Below, one piece after another: positions 24,701-34,022 of a stretch of DNA of 64,000 bases. Position numbers and translations under genes: made by a program. Every line of letters starts with the position of its first letter. Position 1 is the stretch's first letter. Source of the DNA: Parus major (lineage: Eukaryota; Chordata; Aves; Passeriformes; Paridae); NCBI RefSeq assembly GCF_001522545.3, contig NC_031797.1, positions 3,187,961 through 3,251,960 of the forward strand, in the 5' to 3' direction. The notes below the pieces were generated by a model. The model ran no database searches and had not been told where the DNA came from. It was given only the letters and a program-made list of their open reading frames with translations.

Positions 24701-27497
24701 GTAACGTTCCCGGCAGCTCTGATACGAGCGGCACCGAACAGGAAAAGAGTGAGGGGCTAAACCAGAATGAATGGTCAAGAGAGAAAAAAAACAAAAAACA
24801 AAACCCCAACACAATAGATAAACACAATCTAATCTTGTGGTTCAATGCAGCAAAACAGAAATTCTGTTATAGCTCCCCGGAGGATTCACAACGTGTAATT
24901 TACAGGAATCCTGCTCAAAAAGCACAGCCCCTTCCAATCAGCCAGGCTGGCCGAGAGCAAAGGGCCTGAATGGATCTGAGAAGTCTCCTGTGGGGAAGAG
25001 CTGGCACAGCCCAGCTCCCTCAGCATCTGTGGGGCAGCTTTTGGTACCCTCTCATGGGGAACTGCCCTGTCCATCCACCTTCCCAGGGCCACCAGCGCAG
25101 CAGAACCGACACAGGGACACGAGTCCCTTCATCCCCTGACAGAGGGGCTGATCCTCACTGCTCCCACCTGCCTGGAACACCCTCACAGCGAGGGATCCCA
25201 CCATGAAAACACCAAAATCCCTCCAGGAGGGAGGCTACACTAAACCCCCACTTTAATTCCAGGCACCTGGAACACAGTTGTTAGCTCAGGATGTCAAATT
25301 CTGCTTCTTTCAGTTCTCCTTCTTCCCACCCCTGACCTAGATAAAGAACACAACCTGTGTATCTGTGCCACTCCCTGGATTCAGAGATCAAAGAAGCCAT
25401 GGATCAGCCTCCAAACCTCCAGCCCCACCAGAGTCTCCATCCAAGTCACTCAGTGACAGCACAAGGCCACTTTATGTTATCCAAACATTTGCCATATCCC
25501 ACTTTGTGACCCAGAATGGAGGCTCATTGTAAAGAGGGAAAATGAAAAACAACATTTTTCAGTACAGACATGACATGGCTGTTAGTGTCAGTCACTTCCA
25601 GTGAAATGACAAAGGATTTTAACTTCACCCAAAACCTGACACCTGGTACAGGTAACACCTTCCTCCAGATCTGTGCAAAGCCAGACACTGCCCAGTGTGT
25701 TTGCTCAGTCAGATCTGCTAAGAATTCCATTAGTGTTACAAACCCAGGCTAAACCAAGGCTGCTCCTCCCTTACTGCTGCCTCCAGGTTTACCAGAAAAC
25801 AAAGGGTTTTTCTCATCTTTAAAAACTAAAAGCTGCTTGCTGCTGTTTCCAAGCTGCAGCAGTGTCTGAAATGCCACAAGATCGGTGAATGATGCAATTA
25901 TTTCCCCATCAGATCGTGAAATAAAGTAAATATGGAAATCAGTAAAGAAACAGTTGAATCACGGAGCGTCCAAGAGCAGAGAGGATTAGACAAAGGAGAA
26001 CAGCACTCACTGGTTTTCACTTGGGAAGGAGGAGGTTGGGAAAGAGACTGGGTAGCAGCTACTCCATGAGTCGGCGGCCAGCGTGGAATTCTGCAAGCAA
26101 AAGACACAAGAGTTAGAGCAGCAGAGGCCTGGAACCATTACCTGGGGCTGCAGATCTGAGGGCAGGCCCATGGCTTCCCTCCCTCAGTGCTTCCCAGAGG
26201 CAGAGGCGGCTCCTCATCTCTCGAGCACGACTCCAGTTTCAGTTTTGGAACCTACTCCCCTACCACAGACCCCAGACGTCAGGGGTCAGTCCCCTTCCCC
26301 AGCCCTTTCACAGGACACTGAAGGGACAAGAGGAAATGGCATCAAGCTGTGCCAAGAGGTGTTCAGGCTGGACACCAGGAGGAATTTCTTTCTGGAAAGG
26401 ATGGTCAGGCTTTGGCAGGGGCTGCCCAGGGAGGTGGTGGAGCCCCCATCCCTGGAGGTGTCCAAGGAAGGGCTGGACCGGGCACTCAATGCTCTGGTGT
26501 GGTGACAAGGTGGGGATCAGTCACAGATTGAACTTGATGACCTTGAAGGTCTTTTCCAACCTCAGTGATTCCATGATTCTATGATTCACTCTCTGTGGGA
26601 TGTCAGCACCAACCCAATAATCTGAAATTGGCTGGCAGAGGTCACACCCGAAAATATCCTTCTGTGCCTTTTGTCTTCCCACTTCCCTGAACAAGTCTCC
26701 CATAATGGGAAGCTCTTAGCCCAGCTCATACCAATAAAATCGGGGAGAAAACACAGTATCTCCTTACTCAGTTCCACAGCAGCCTTTAATCTGTTTTTTG
26801 TGTGCCTAAAGCAATGAAACCTTGTACTTGAAGCAACAGGAACTTGCACCTCGTTTGAACCTCTGTGTCCCTGCATGTGACACATTCCAGAGTTTGAAAC
26901 AGAAAGAGAAAACTCCAGGAACACATCAGCTATTTTGGGACAGGGTTTGCTTTTTGCCCTGTTGGACAAATGCATCAGGGACCTGGTCTGGTTTTAGCAG
27001 CTATATCAGGACAAATACAACTTATTTATCTCTGCTGCTCTGGAAACAGGGACAGCTGGACCCGAGCACAGATTCACATGTCTGGTAGATGTGTTGGAGT
27101 AGGAACAAGGTCTGCAATACTGGGCAGATTCTCTCAGTCTCTTCAGTCCTTCCTCAAGGAGCTGGCACCCAGCAGCTCTCAGAAAGGCTTTTTTCTAATC
27201 ACAACCCTGCTTTTCCCTCCTCCCTTCAATCTCAACCCCTCCGATCGATCCTGCCCGTCCCTGCAGAGCTGCCTGGGAAATCTGGAAATCGCAGCTGTAA
27301 ACACAGACCAGGACTCCCAGGATCAACCAGGCCAGACTGCTCTGCCCAGAGCCCACCTGGGCACAGCCTCCCCCTCCCCAGGACCTGCAGGGTCTCACCT
27401 CCACGTCCGGCACGGCGAGCTGGGAGCGGAGGCCGGGGATGCCGCGGATGGCATCGCCCGGCTGCTGGTGCTGTGGGAAGCTGTTCCCCCCATCCAT
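551..27497 (-). CDS. SBNO2: SBNO2, strawberry notch homolog 2 (coding span, 14 exons, 3' end outside window)
   Basis: Nuclear helicase-like transcriptional co-regulator. In mammals it is induced through IL-10/STAT3, dampens NF-kB output and promotes osteoclast fusion (family knowledge). Fourteen minus-strand exons (27399-27497, 26011-26090, 21271-21394, 10081-10245, 6377-6469, 5829-5925, 5475-5635, 4943-5076, 4294-4384, 3052-3195, 2453-2570, 1944-2049, 1090-1243, 551-727) join without a frameshift into 581 codons. Visible features are an acidic run at residues 193-205, Walker [12 protein letters not shown] at 290-300 with Lys297, the DECH box at 400-403 and the SAT motif at 433-435. Human SBNO2 is about 1366 residues, so roughly the C-terminal 55% lies left of position 551 and beyond the window. 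The start is the ATG at 27497 in a strong Kozak context (ACCATGG). The first 33 residues do not resemble the human N-terminus as I remember it; the rest aligns readily. The paralogue SBNO1 is less likely, because the N-terminal segments match SBNO2. Confidence 0.95.
1090..1243 (-). CDS. SBNO2: SBNO2 exon (residues 471-522)
   Basis: The acceptor is CATCTCCCAG and the donor is AAGCTG before GTGAGCTG. It encodes [20 protein letters not shown] and on to [19 protein letters not shown], very close to human apart from the last 15 residues. Confidence 0.95.
1244..1943 (-). other. SBNO2 intron with minisatellite and gap
   Basis: Lies between SBNO2 exons 1944-2049 and 1090-1243. It contains a 401-base gap (1293-1693) inside a 14-bp tandem repeat; actual length unknown. 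Confidence 0.9.
1281..1805. repeat. 14-bp minisatellite (GTGGAACCCCAGCT) interrupted by assembly gap
   Basis: Units of 14 bases run tandemly at about 1738-1803, with diverged copies from 1694 and one partial copy left of the gap (1281-1292). The N run at 1293-1693 is therefore probably unresolved repeat array. Confidence 0.9.
1944..2049 (-). CDS. SBNO2: SBNO2 exon (residues 436-471)
   Basis: The acceptor is CCCAACAG and the donor is GAGAAGAG before GTGAGTCC. It encodes [20 protein letters not shown] and on to [10 protein letters not shown]. Its 106 bases complete Gly436 at the start and leave AG of Arg471 at the end. Confidence 0.95.
2453..2570 (-). CDS. SBNO2: SBNO2 exon with DECH box and SAT motif (residues 397-436)
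   Basis: Encodes [20 protein letters not shown] and on to [15 protein letters not shown] at residues 400-403 is the Walker B (DExD/H) box, and SAT at 433-435 matches helicase motif III. The acceptor is CTCCCCAG, preceded by a perfect U12 branch site; the donor is GCCACAG before GTGAGCTG. Confidence 0.96.
2571..3051 (-). other. SBNO2 U12-type (GT-AG) intron
   Basis: The 5' splice site GTATCCTTAT and branch site TTCCTTAAC (plus 2587-2595), with the 3' AG 15 or so bases further on, match the minor-spliceosome consensus. It also carries a (GGA)n microsatellite at 2873-2904. Confidence 0.88.
2873..2904. repeat. (GGA)n microsatellite
   Basis: About ten GGA units within the SBNO2 U12-type intron. 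Confidence 0.95.
3052..3195 (-). CDS. SBNO2: SBNO2 exon upstream of the U12-type intron (residues 349-396)
   Basis: The acceptor is TTCCTGCAG; 144 bases in phase 0. It encodes [20 protein letters not shown] and on to WCRENFEGV. The 5' splice site is GTT before GTATCCTTAT, a minor-spliceosome donor, and the join gives Gly-Val-Ile-Val as in vertebrate SBNO2. Confidence 0.95.
3196..4293 (-). other. SBNO2 intron
   Basis: About 1.1 kb. It holds a short direct duplication of CATGTAATGAAACACAAGACA with one mismatch (about 3639-3690); nothing else recognised. Confidence 0.8.
4294..4384 (-). CDS. SBNO2: SBNO2 exon (residues 318-348)
   Basis: The acceptor is TTCACAG and the donor is AACAAG before GTAGGAGC. 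It encodes [20 protein letters not shown] and on to VHALNK, nearly identical to the human segment. Its 91 bases begin with the G that completes Trp318. Confidence 0.95.
4385..4942 (-). other. SBNO2 intron with MIR-like relic
   Basis: 558 bases. The only recognisable content is an old SINE-like fragment at about 4751-4840. Confidence 0.8.
4751..4840 (-). mobile_element. MIR-like (CORE-SINE) relic
   Basis: The run CCCATTTCACAGGC, GGCACTAAGAGGTGG, GACTTACCCAAGGCCACAGC follows the reverse complement of the MIR core (TGTGACCTTGGGCAAGT through CTCATCTGTAAAATGGG). Diverged; identification by eye. Confidence 0.55.
4943..5076 (-). CDS. SBNO2: SBNO2 exon with Walker A (residues 274-318)
   Basis: The acceptor is TTTTGCAG and the donor is CTCTG before GTAAGTTG. 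It encodes [20 protein letters not shown] and then GVGKGRT. The ATP-binding loop [11 protein letters not shown] falls at residues 290-300 with the phosphate-binding Lys297. Phase-2 end: Trp318 is completed by the next exon. Confidence 0.96.
5077..5474 (-). other. SBNO2 intron
   Basis: 398 bases between the Walker A exon and the preceding exon; nothing recognised. Confidence 0.85.
5475..5635 (-). CDS. SBNO2: SBNO2 exon (residues 220-273), entry to helicase-like core
   Basis: The acceptor is CATTTAG and the donor is TGCCAG before GTACCTCC. It encodes [20 protein letters not shown] and onward to [14 protein letters not shown]. The last block is the conserved Q-motif-like lead-in to the ATP-binding core of strawberry notch proteins. 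Its 161 bases begin by completing Ser220. Confidence 0.95.
5829..5925 (-). CDS. SBNO2: SBNO2 acidic exon (residues 188-220)
   Basis: Encodes [20 protein letters not shown] followed by [12 protein letters not shown], matching the human acidic segment and its GHTETYADYVPSK end. The donor is AAAAT before GTGAGTGT. Two acceptors lie six bases apart (TTCAG, giving a start at 5925, and TCTCAG, giving 5919). The choice adds or removes two residues (Ser-Gln). Confidence 0.93.
5926..6376 (-). other. SBNO2 intron
   Basis: 451 bases upstream of the acidic exon; nothing recognised apart from the tandem acceptors at its 3' end. Confidence 0.85.
6377..6469 (-). CDS. SBNO2: SBNO2 exon (residues 157-187)
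   Basis: The acceptor is TGTTGCAG and the donor is TACCAG before GTGAGAGC; 93 bases in phase 0. It encodes [16 protein letters not shown] and on to NTPLLISYQ. The end corresponds to human STPLLVSYQ. Confidence 0.93.
6470..10080 (-). other. SBNO2 intron
   Basis: 3.6 kb. It contains a short imperfect duplication of AGCTCCCAAGACACTCCA (about 6569-6624). No CR1 copy, RNA gene or alternative exon recognised. Confidence 0.75.
10081..10245 (-). CDS. SBNO2: SBNO2 exon (residues 102-156)
   Basis: The acceptor is CTGTTCCAG and the donor is GAG before GTAGGGGC; 165 bases in phase 0. It encodes [17 protein letters not shown], then [17 protein letters not shown] and TLWD. The human protein has closely similar [27 protein letters not shown] and IWDD blocks, so this exon identifies the gene as SBNO2 rather than SBNO1. 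Confidence 0.95.
14105..14335. promoter_or_regulatory. Candidate intronic enhancer or alternative promoter
   Basis: Within 230 bases are a TTTAAAA box (about 14109), octamer ATTTGCAT (14186-14193), AP-1-like TTAGTCA (14201-14207), PU.1/ETS-like ACTTCCTC (14224-14231) and RUNX-like AACCACA (14327-14333). Motif clustering only; conservation unknown. Confidence 0.35.
17478..17521. repeat. 20-bp direct tandem duplication
   Basis: CTTCCCCTGGAGCTGCTCCC occurs twice in tandem within an SBNO2 intron. Confidence 0.85.
21271..21394 (-). CDS. SBNO2: SBNO2 exon (residues 60-101)
   Basis: The acceptor is TTCCTTACAG and the donor is CAG before GTAAGTGC. It encodes [20 protein letters not shown] and on to NGDFPQ, corresponding to the human segment before the conserved DSSYFEDF block. 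Its 124 bases run from split codon 60 to phase 0. Confidence 0.9.
21395..26010 (-). other. SBNO2 intron
   Basis: 4.6 kb. The only features noted are an inverted GATA pair (22549-22564) and a small CpG-rich patch (about 22825-22880). No mobile element recognised. Confidence 0.7.
26011..26090 (-). CDS. SBNO2: SBNO2 exon (residues 34-60)
   Basis: The acceptor is TTGCAG before AATTCC and the donor is CA before GTGAGTGC. It encodes [18 protein letters not shown] and onward, rich in Ser, Pro and aromatic residues. This parallels the human SBNO2 N-terminal stretch around PYWNTFSLPPYP. Its 80 bases leave two nucleotides that complete Gln60 with the first G of the next exon. Confidence 0.85.
26091..27398 (-). 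other. SBNO2 intron with CR1 copy
   Basis: 1.3 kb between the first two coding exons. It contains a CR1 3' end at about 26315-26586 in the opposite orientation to the gene. Confidence 0.8.
26315..26586 (+). mobile_element. CR1 LINE 3' end
   Basis: Runs from ACAAGAGGAAATGGC through GGGCTGCCCAGGGAGGTGG and CTTTTCCAACCTCAGTG to the typical terminal repeats CCATGATTCTATGATTC. 5'-truncated and non-coding, as most avian CR1 copies are. Confidence 0.95.
27399..27497 (-). CDS. SBNO2: SBNO2 first coding exon (residues 1-33)
   Basis: The exon opens with ATG in ACCATGG context at 27497 and ends GTGGAG before the donor GTGAGACC. The peptide [15 protein letters not shown] and onward (33 codons) runs in phase 0 into the next exon. 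A possible acceptor CTCAG lies just upstream, which would start the exon at 27508 and leave a short 5' UTR. Its pyrimidine tract is poor, so this could instead be a first exon with its own promoter. A second in-frame ATG lies seven codons upstream (27518) if the exon extends further. Confidence 0.75.
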
Positions 27498-28689
27498 GGT
27501 GGGGTGAGCTGAGGGCATCAGCCCGTGTCCTGCCTCATGGAGTCCTCAGGAGGGTGGGACAGGCTGTGGAGTGAGTGGTGGGAGCGTCTTTATCTGTGCT
27601 CTTCACCCTGCACCATGTCCTGGGCTGGGAGAGAAAGGCACGTTTAGGTTTTGTGAAAGGGGAGGTGGGGAAAAAAAAAAAACCACTTGTAAGCTTAAAC
27701 ATAGCTGAGAGATGAGCAAACAGCCACCAGCCTGTGAAATGCTGCTGCCTCTTCAGAAAAGAGAGGGTTTTATGGGAAACAGAGCTTTCCATTACCACCA
27801 CACCTGGAATTCACCCAGGCTGGAACTGGAACACACCTCTCCTGCCTTTCACACTGCAGGAGCCCCACAGGTCCCTGAGATCACCTGGGTCACTGCACAC
27901 ACAGCTGGGCTCAGCCTGAGGAATTTGCTTATTTAATGTACAAGAAGACTCTGCACTCATGTGTAAACTCATGGTAATCAACTCCCCCAAATCATCTGTT
28001 TTCCTGAAAATGTGCTCTGGGTTCTGCAGTGAACCCTCATCTCCCACCCTGTGGCACACTGGGGTCTCCCCAGCTCCAAGGCAGACCTTTCTGTGCACCA
28101 AAACCTTTCCCACACCAGTCAAACCCAGCAATACCTTGTCACTCATTTGAAATGAATACTATTAATGCCACAAATTCCTGAATTTATCAGCTTCTGGCAC
28201 TTTCCTTTTTGCCAGCAAAAGGGGATCCAATGCAGGAGCATTGTCCTGGCAGGATTAACCCCACAGTAACACCTGTCCCCAGAGCAGCTTCTCAGTAAAA
28301 ACCTCCAAACTGATTAATTTTCTTCTAAATTCTCCATAATCCCACAGGAAACTAATTTCCAACTAGATTTAATAGATTAAAATAAAAAAGAGATGGTTAA
28401 AGCGACCTATGCAACCAGAAGAGCAGAGAAAAGCATCCACGATGTCTTTACTTCCAATGAATCTTTCTTTGCCCCTTCCCTGCCTTCCCTGACCCTCCCC
28501 AGAAGCTGAATAAATCAAAGTGGCCAAAACCTTTGGATGGAGCAATCCAGCCACACACAACCCCTACAGAGCACAGACCAAAGCTGTAATTTAAAAGAGC
28601 CACCTCTGATCATTCAGGAGACACTATTTTCTACAAGGAATATTTTTGAAAAGCCATTTCTGGCTTTGAGGCCCTTTAAAAATAAGTGA

Positions 28690-28740
28690 CCTTGCGGTGG
28701 ACAAAATGACTGTGGCATTTGCAATGGAAAGTGAAAATTA
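28690..28740. promoter_or_regulatory. ISRE/IRF-like site cluster in SBNO2 intron 1
   Basis: GAAAGTGAAA (28727-28736) is a perfect GAAANNGAAA core. Nearby are TGACCTTG (extended nuclear-receptor half-site) and TGCGGT (RUNX core), both within 28687-28698. Motif reading only. Confidence 0.35.
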
Positions 28741-30384
28741 AAGTGATTCTTTCTGCCTTTCATGGTGCTGCAGCTGTGCCAGCAGTGCCCTCTGGCCAGG
28801 GCTCACATGGGGGCCAGCCAGGACCCCCCAACCCGGACACAAATCCCATGGTGGAGCCACAAGCAAAGCCCTCACGTGCCAAGGACCTTCTGTGTGAAAA
28901 GCAGAATTCAAGATTCACATCCCACCTATGGAATGCTGTGTAGAGCTCCCAAAGGGATTGTCTGGGTCTTGGGTTTTTTTTTTTTTTTGTAGGGAGAAGA
29001 TCTCCCTTTTCTATTTTGCAAAGATTCCATTCAACTCCTACTCGGCTGTACCAAGCAGGGCTGAGGTTTGTCGATCTCAGGGTGAATGTCACCAGCTGCT
29101 CTGGTGTCTGTAAAACCTTGTGATACTTCCTTGCACCAGACTTCAGGGGTTTTGCTGCTTTCCTTTTTTTTTTCTTTCCCTTCCTTGCAACAGCTTTTGA
29201 GAGGAAATCAGCAGCAGTGATTCCCGTAAGAGCCATAGCAAATATACAGCTTTACTTACATATCCAAAGGAACTTAGGAAGGGTAAAATCAATATCAGCA
29301 TCCCTCCGTGCCTGCTCTGCATCACCTCGTGTCTCACACCACCAAATCTCACTGGTGGACCCTGCAGAGCAGAGGCTGCCTCTAAAGCAGCCCCAGTTCT
29401 CTAGGAAATCTGCACAACAGATCACACCCCAATGGTAAAACGAAGGAAAACTGCTTAGCAAGAAAGCTGGAACTCTCTGGGCTTTGGTTTGTGGGGGGAT
29501 GTGGTGCAAGTCAAAAATACATCCAAGCATTGAGAACAGGGGGAAAAAAGAGGCACCAAGAGACCACTCTACAGCTGGCACCATTCCAGCCATGCCTCAG
29601 TCCTGGAGGATGCTGAGGGAACTCCTTACCTTAGGAGAAGGGCACCAGCATGTGCTGGACACCCCAAAACCCAACCCGCACTGCCAAATCTGCAAAACGA
29701 GCTCCTGGTGATGAGTGTGAAGGCTGGCCCAGCCCTCACTCTGAGCTCATGCTCCAGTGCCAGGGGCTGCTGTCCAGCCTACACTCCCAAATTCCAAGTA
29801 AAAAAATAAATAAAAAACTCACTAAATCCAGAGTCAGAGGCTTGCGTGAGCCTGGGGACAGCAGGACAACACCCGGCACGAGAACAGAGAAGTGGGAACA
29901 GCCCTGGGTTTGTGCCTATCCCGCCGTCCTCCAGGCAGCCACATCACGGAAAACCATAAAATTCAGCAAGTTCCGAAGTGCTTCCACTTCCACATCCCAT
30001 CCTGCTGCTGTGACAGTAAACACTGATAGCACAGGGGCCCACACACGCCAGGGAACTCCTACAGCAAACTTTTGAAGTGTTTTTCCACCACTTCTCTTAC
30101 CAAACATACTCCGACCAAGCAGCAGCTTCCACTGTTACGGCAAAATCCCCGGAGAGGAGGCTCCCAGTCCCAGCACCCGTGTTGGGAGAGGGCTGGGAGA
30201 GGAAAACCCAGCCCACAGCAGCAGCAGGAGCAGCACACAGAGACCGTTCCCAACTTCAACCACTTCAGTCGCGTTTTCTTGCAGCAGAGCTATGGAAGAG
30301 CAGCGATCCCCCAGATCCAGAGGAAGGGCACGACGCTAAAAATCCCAGCAGACGTTTTTCTTCCTGGCTGGGTAGGCCAGGTTT

Positions 30385-30396
30385 GAAAGTGAAAGC
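30385..30396 (+). promoter_or_regulatory. ISRE/IRF-like site in SBNO2 intron 1
   Basis: GAAAGTGAAAGC, a second perfect GAAANNGAAA core, at the edge of a CpG-elevated patch (30060-30400) that could be an alternative start region. Confidence 0.35.
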
Positions 30397-33234
30397 AGCT
30401 CCCTGCACAGGATGACGAAGGCCCTGTGTGATTTCATCCTATCACTGCGCTCCAGAATGGTTTCAGTATTCCAAACTTAAAGGTTTGCTGTCAGCACATG
30501 GACTACGGGGCAGCTCCAGCCTGGAATTCCTCTGGAATTCATCATGTCTAGAGGTTACAGAGTACAGTTTTCAGCTTTTAACAGCTTGAGCTTTTTAGGT
30601 ATTTCTCAGACCAGCGCTCCAGCAGGAAAATTCCAATTGGGAACACACAAAGAACTGCTGTGCTGTAGCCAGGATGGACAGAGCCGGGGGTGAGCGCTCG
30701 GATCACTGATAGCTGAAATCAGGAGGGGTGAAAACAACCCAGTAAATGCAGCCAGCACTTCCTACTGTTGTGTTCCAGCCTTTGTTGGTGTATTTTAAAT
30801 TGCCTCCGTTAAAGGAAGACAGCCAGGAACCCACAGACATGCCTGGAGCAGCTGGAGCTAAACCTGCCCATCATGAATTACCACGCGCTGGGAACAACAA
30901 AAACACCTCGGGAATTTGATCCTGTTCTTCCTCCTGCTCAGGGATCAGTTCCTCTTACCCTGCCCACCCCCATGGAGCAGAGGTGGAGCCCCAAAGTGTC
31001 CCCAGCCTGCTCCAGCCACTCATGAGCCCCCAGCCCAGGCGCCCACCGGAGCTGCAGCTGGAGGGAATTCTGCGGGATACAGTCAGGATGGAAGGGCCCC
31101 AAAGAAACGGGAACTCAACACTACGGAACTCTGAACAGCCAGTTTTATATCTCAAGCACCCAGGCACCTTCAAGTTCCTCTTGCATGCTTCTCCTTGACG
31201 TATTTTTGGGAAGTTTAGACCAAACAAGCAGATGGGAATAGGACTCAGTCCTGTCACCAACGCAAAGGACAACGCCAGAGTGGAAAACACGTATAATGGG
31301 TGATGAAAATGGAATCGCTCCAGGGCATTCTAAGCCAACACTTGGAGCCACCCTGATCTCCTGAACGCTTTGAGCATGGAAAAGGCTCCTGGGATGCAAG
31401 CATTGCAGTCCTGGAGCCAGGCATGGCACTGCCAGGCTCCAGGGGAAATCCTGGCATCACCTGGGCACCACACGCTGCAGCGTGGAACAAAACTGAGGGA
31501 ATTAGTCTGTAAGGAAAGGGAAGAAAAATCTGGATCAATCCAGAGGTTCTTGCAAGAGCTGTGGAGCTGCAGGCAAAAGAACAAACCTGCCCTCCAAGGA
31601 CAGCAGAGTTTCTACAGGGAAAAGGAAGAGCTTGATCCTTCTAGCAGTACTTGCTGCTCCTCGTCTGACACTCAGACCATACAGGGGGAAACCAATCAAA
31701 TGCAGCTTTTTGGAGGTAAAAGACCCCTTTAGGAGAAAATATTAACTGCCCCCCACAGGTGGATTCCACCTGTCCCTGCTTTTCCACCTGGGAGAACACA
31801 CAGGACTGTTTCTGGACAGAGCAAAAACGCCTCCTCAGACACCACCCACACTCTGCCAAGGAACTCTGCACGTTCCTGGGTAAATCCACCCAGCATCAAC
31901 ATTTCCAAAACACAAACACATCCCTGCAAGGCAGAGCTAGGGCTGAGGCAATGGCTCAGGCAGCGGGTGCATGGAATATTCCCAAAAACAGGGCTTTGGA
32001 CACTCCCCTAGCACAGGGCAGAGCCAGAGCAGGGCATTGGGAGCACTGGGGCTGCCCCCCCTACCATAAAAACTTGCCTAAGCAAGGTCAGAAGCCAAGA
32101 AAATGCAGATCCCAAATTCTTTACACTTCTTCCCCAGTTTCTCTCCCAAGGGACACTTGGGAGAAACCCTCTGGACCTGAGCAGGTCCCAACGTTCTGTT
32201 TCACACGCAGCCTCTCACGGTGGAAAAACCACTTCAGGACATCAAAGCTAACTTCCCTACGGATCAGGGCAGCCTTAAGGCAGACTCAACGTGCACCTGC
32301 TCCGTGAGAGGCGTGTGCTCATCTTCATCACACCCACACTTGTGCAGACCTCGCTCAAGTAACCAAAAAAGACTTAAGAGTTTTAAGTTTTAAACAGAAA
32401 AATGTCTCAGGAGAGTATAAACCTCCCAGTCAGGCCTGGAAGGCTTTCCTGAAGGATCCTTGAAGGATCCAGACTCTCATGGTGACAAGTGACAGCACGG
32501 TTTGCTCCTGTGCAGAGACCTCCCAGCAACATTTGAATGAGAAAGGTTATTATTTTAGGAAAATGAGGGTGTAAACATCAAGAAACAGACCTCCATCAAG
32601 TAAAGAGCTTTTGGCAGAGATAGCAGAGCTCAGGCTTCCAAAGGCTCCAGCTGGCAGCTTATGGAGCTGTGCAAAACCTGGCAGTGCTGCATGGGACACA
32701 CAGCACTCCCAAGCCCACAGCACAGCGTTTTCCACCATTTAAACATTCCCACCACCTGCTGCTCTTGGTTCAGCCATTCCTGCATAACTCAGGACTAGCT
32801 CTGATGAGACGAGGATGATGTGCAGCAGGAACAGCCCCAAAGAGGCACGGCTGATCACAGCCAACACCCTCCTGCCCTCCAGACTCACCCCAGGGCCAGA
32901 AAACCCTCTGGGAGTTTGGATCCCAGCTTTGGGATGCCAGTGCTGAACCTGCAGGACCTGCCCTGCCCAGCCCATCTCATTTTCACTGTAAATTGAGCCT
33001 GCTAAGGGGGAGCCACAGTCCTTATACAGGAATTTACGGTTACTCTGAGGAGTTTTAGACCTGGCATTAGTATTTAATAAGGTGAAGCCTCCAGTACCAG
33101 CCCAGTTAACGGTCTGACAGCACTGGTTCCACATTGCAAAGGCTCTGAATTTTCATAAATCTTGGGTTCAGGCTTAGTGGATATGGGCTGCAGCACAGCA
33201 GGAGCTCAGTGCATGATGGATTCATAGCTCCACA

Positions 33235-33475
33235 CTGACAGAGAGGAAGTCTGGATCAGATATTAAGAAATCCTTCCCTGTAAGGGTGGTGAGGCTCTGG
33301 CACAGGATGCCCAGAGCAGCTGTGGCTGTCCCTGGATCCCTGGAAGTGTCCAAGGCCAGGCTGGACGGGGCTTGGAGCCACCCTGGGAGTGGAAGGTGTC
33401 CCTGCCCATGGCAGGGGATGGAGCTGAAGGAGCTCTGAGGTCCTTCCAACCCAAACCATTCCACGATTGGTTTGC
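33235..33475 (+). mobile_element. CR1 LINE 3' end
   Basis: GGATCAGATATTAAGAAATCC, GGCACAGGATGCCCAGAG, CCATGGCAGGGGATGGAGC and CCTTCCAACCCAAACCATTCC are the ordered landmarks of the avian CR1 3' end. 5'-truncated, no coding capacity. Confidence 0.93.
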
Positions 33476-34022
33476 ATCGCTGTACAGTTTTCACAGCACT
33501 CCGTGGAAAAGCAGCTGAAGAGGGAGTCAGAAACACGAGGGTTCGCTGGCTGTGGCCACCCCGGCTGTGCCGGCTCAGTTCCCTGTCCGGACCCGGCTCG
33601 GACAGGGTTGGAGGGGTCTGGGCTTTGCTGGGACCGCGGTTACAGAGGCTCCGCAGCATCTCCGGCTCTCCCCGATGCAGACACGCGCTGCCGGTGCCGC
33701 CACAGCGGCGAGCGGTGCCCGCCGAGCCCCCCCGGGCCCGCTCCACACGCGGGACCGACACGAGTGGGGAACACGGGCGGCTAAAGCACGGGGGGAGCGG
33801 GGCCAGCGCTGCAGTCTCCACAGGCTGCTCCGGGTCCGGCCCGAGCCCCGCAGGCCCCGGACTCCCCGCGGCACCGACCGACCGCTCCCGGGACAGGCCC
33901 GGCCGGGGGCCGCGTCCCCATCGAACCCCCCAGCCCGGCCCGAGCGGAGGGATCCCACGGAGGGATCGGGCCGGGGAGGAGCAAGCCGCGGATCCGGAGT
34001 GGAGCGAGCGGGCGGCCCTTAC

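Larger units (their letters stand above)
27498..34022 (-). other. SBNO2 intron 1
   Basis: 6.5 kb between the inferred non-coding exon 1 and the first coding exon. It holds two GAAANNGAAA (ISRE/IRF-like) sites, a CpG-elevated patch around 30060-30400 and a CR1 copy at 33235-33475. No other exon recognised. Confidence 0.6.
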
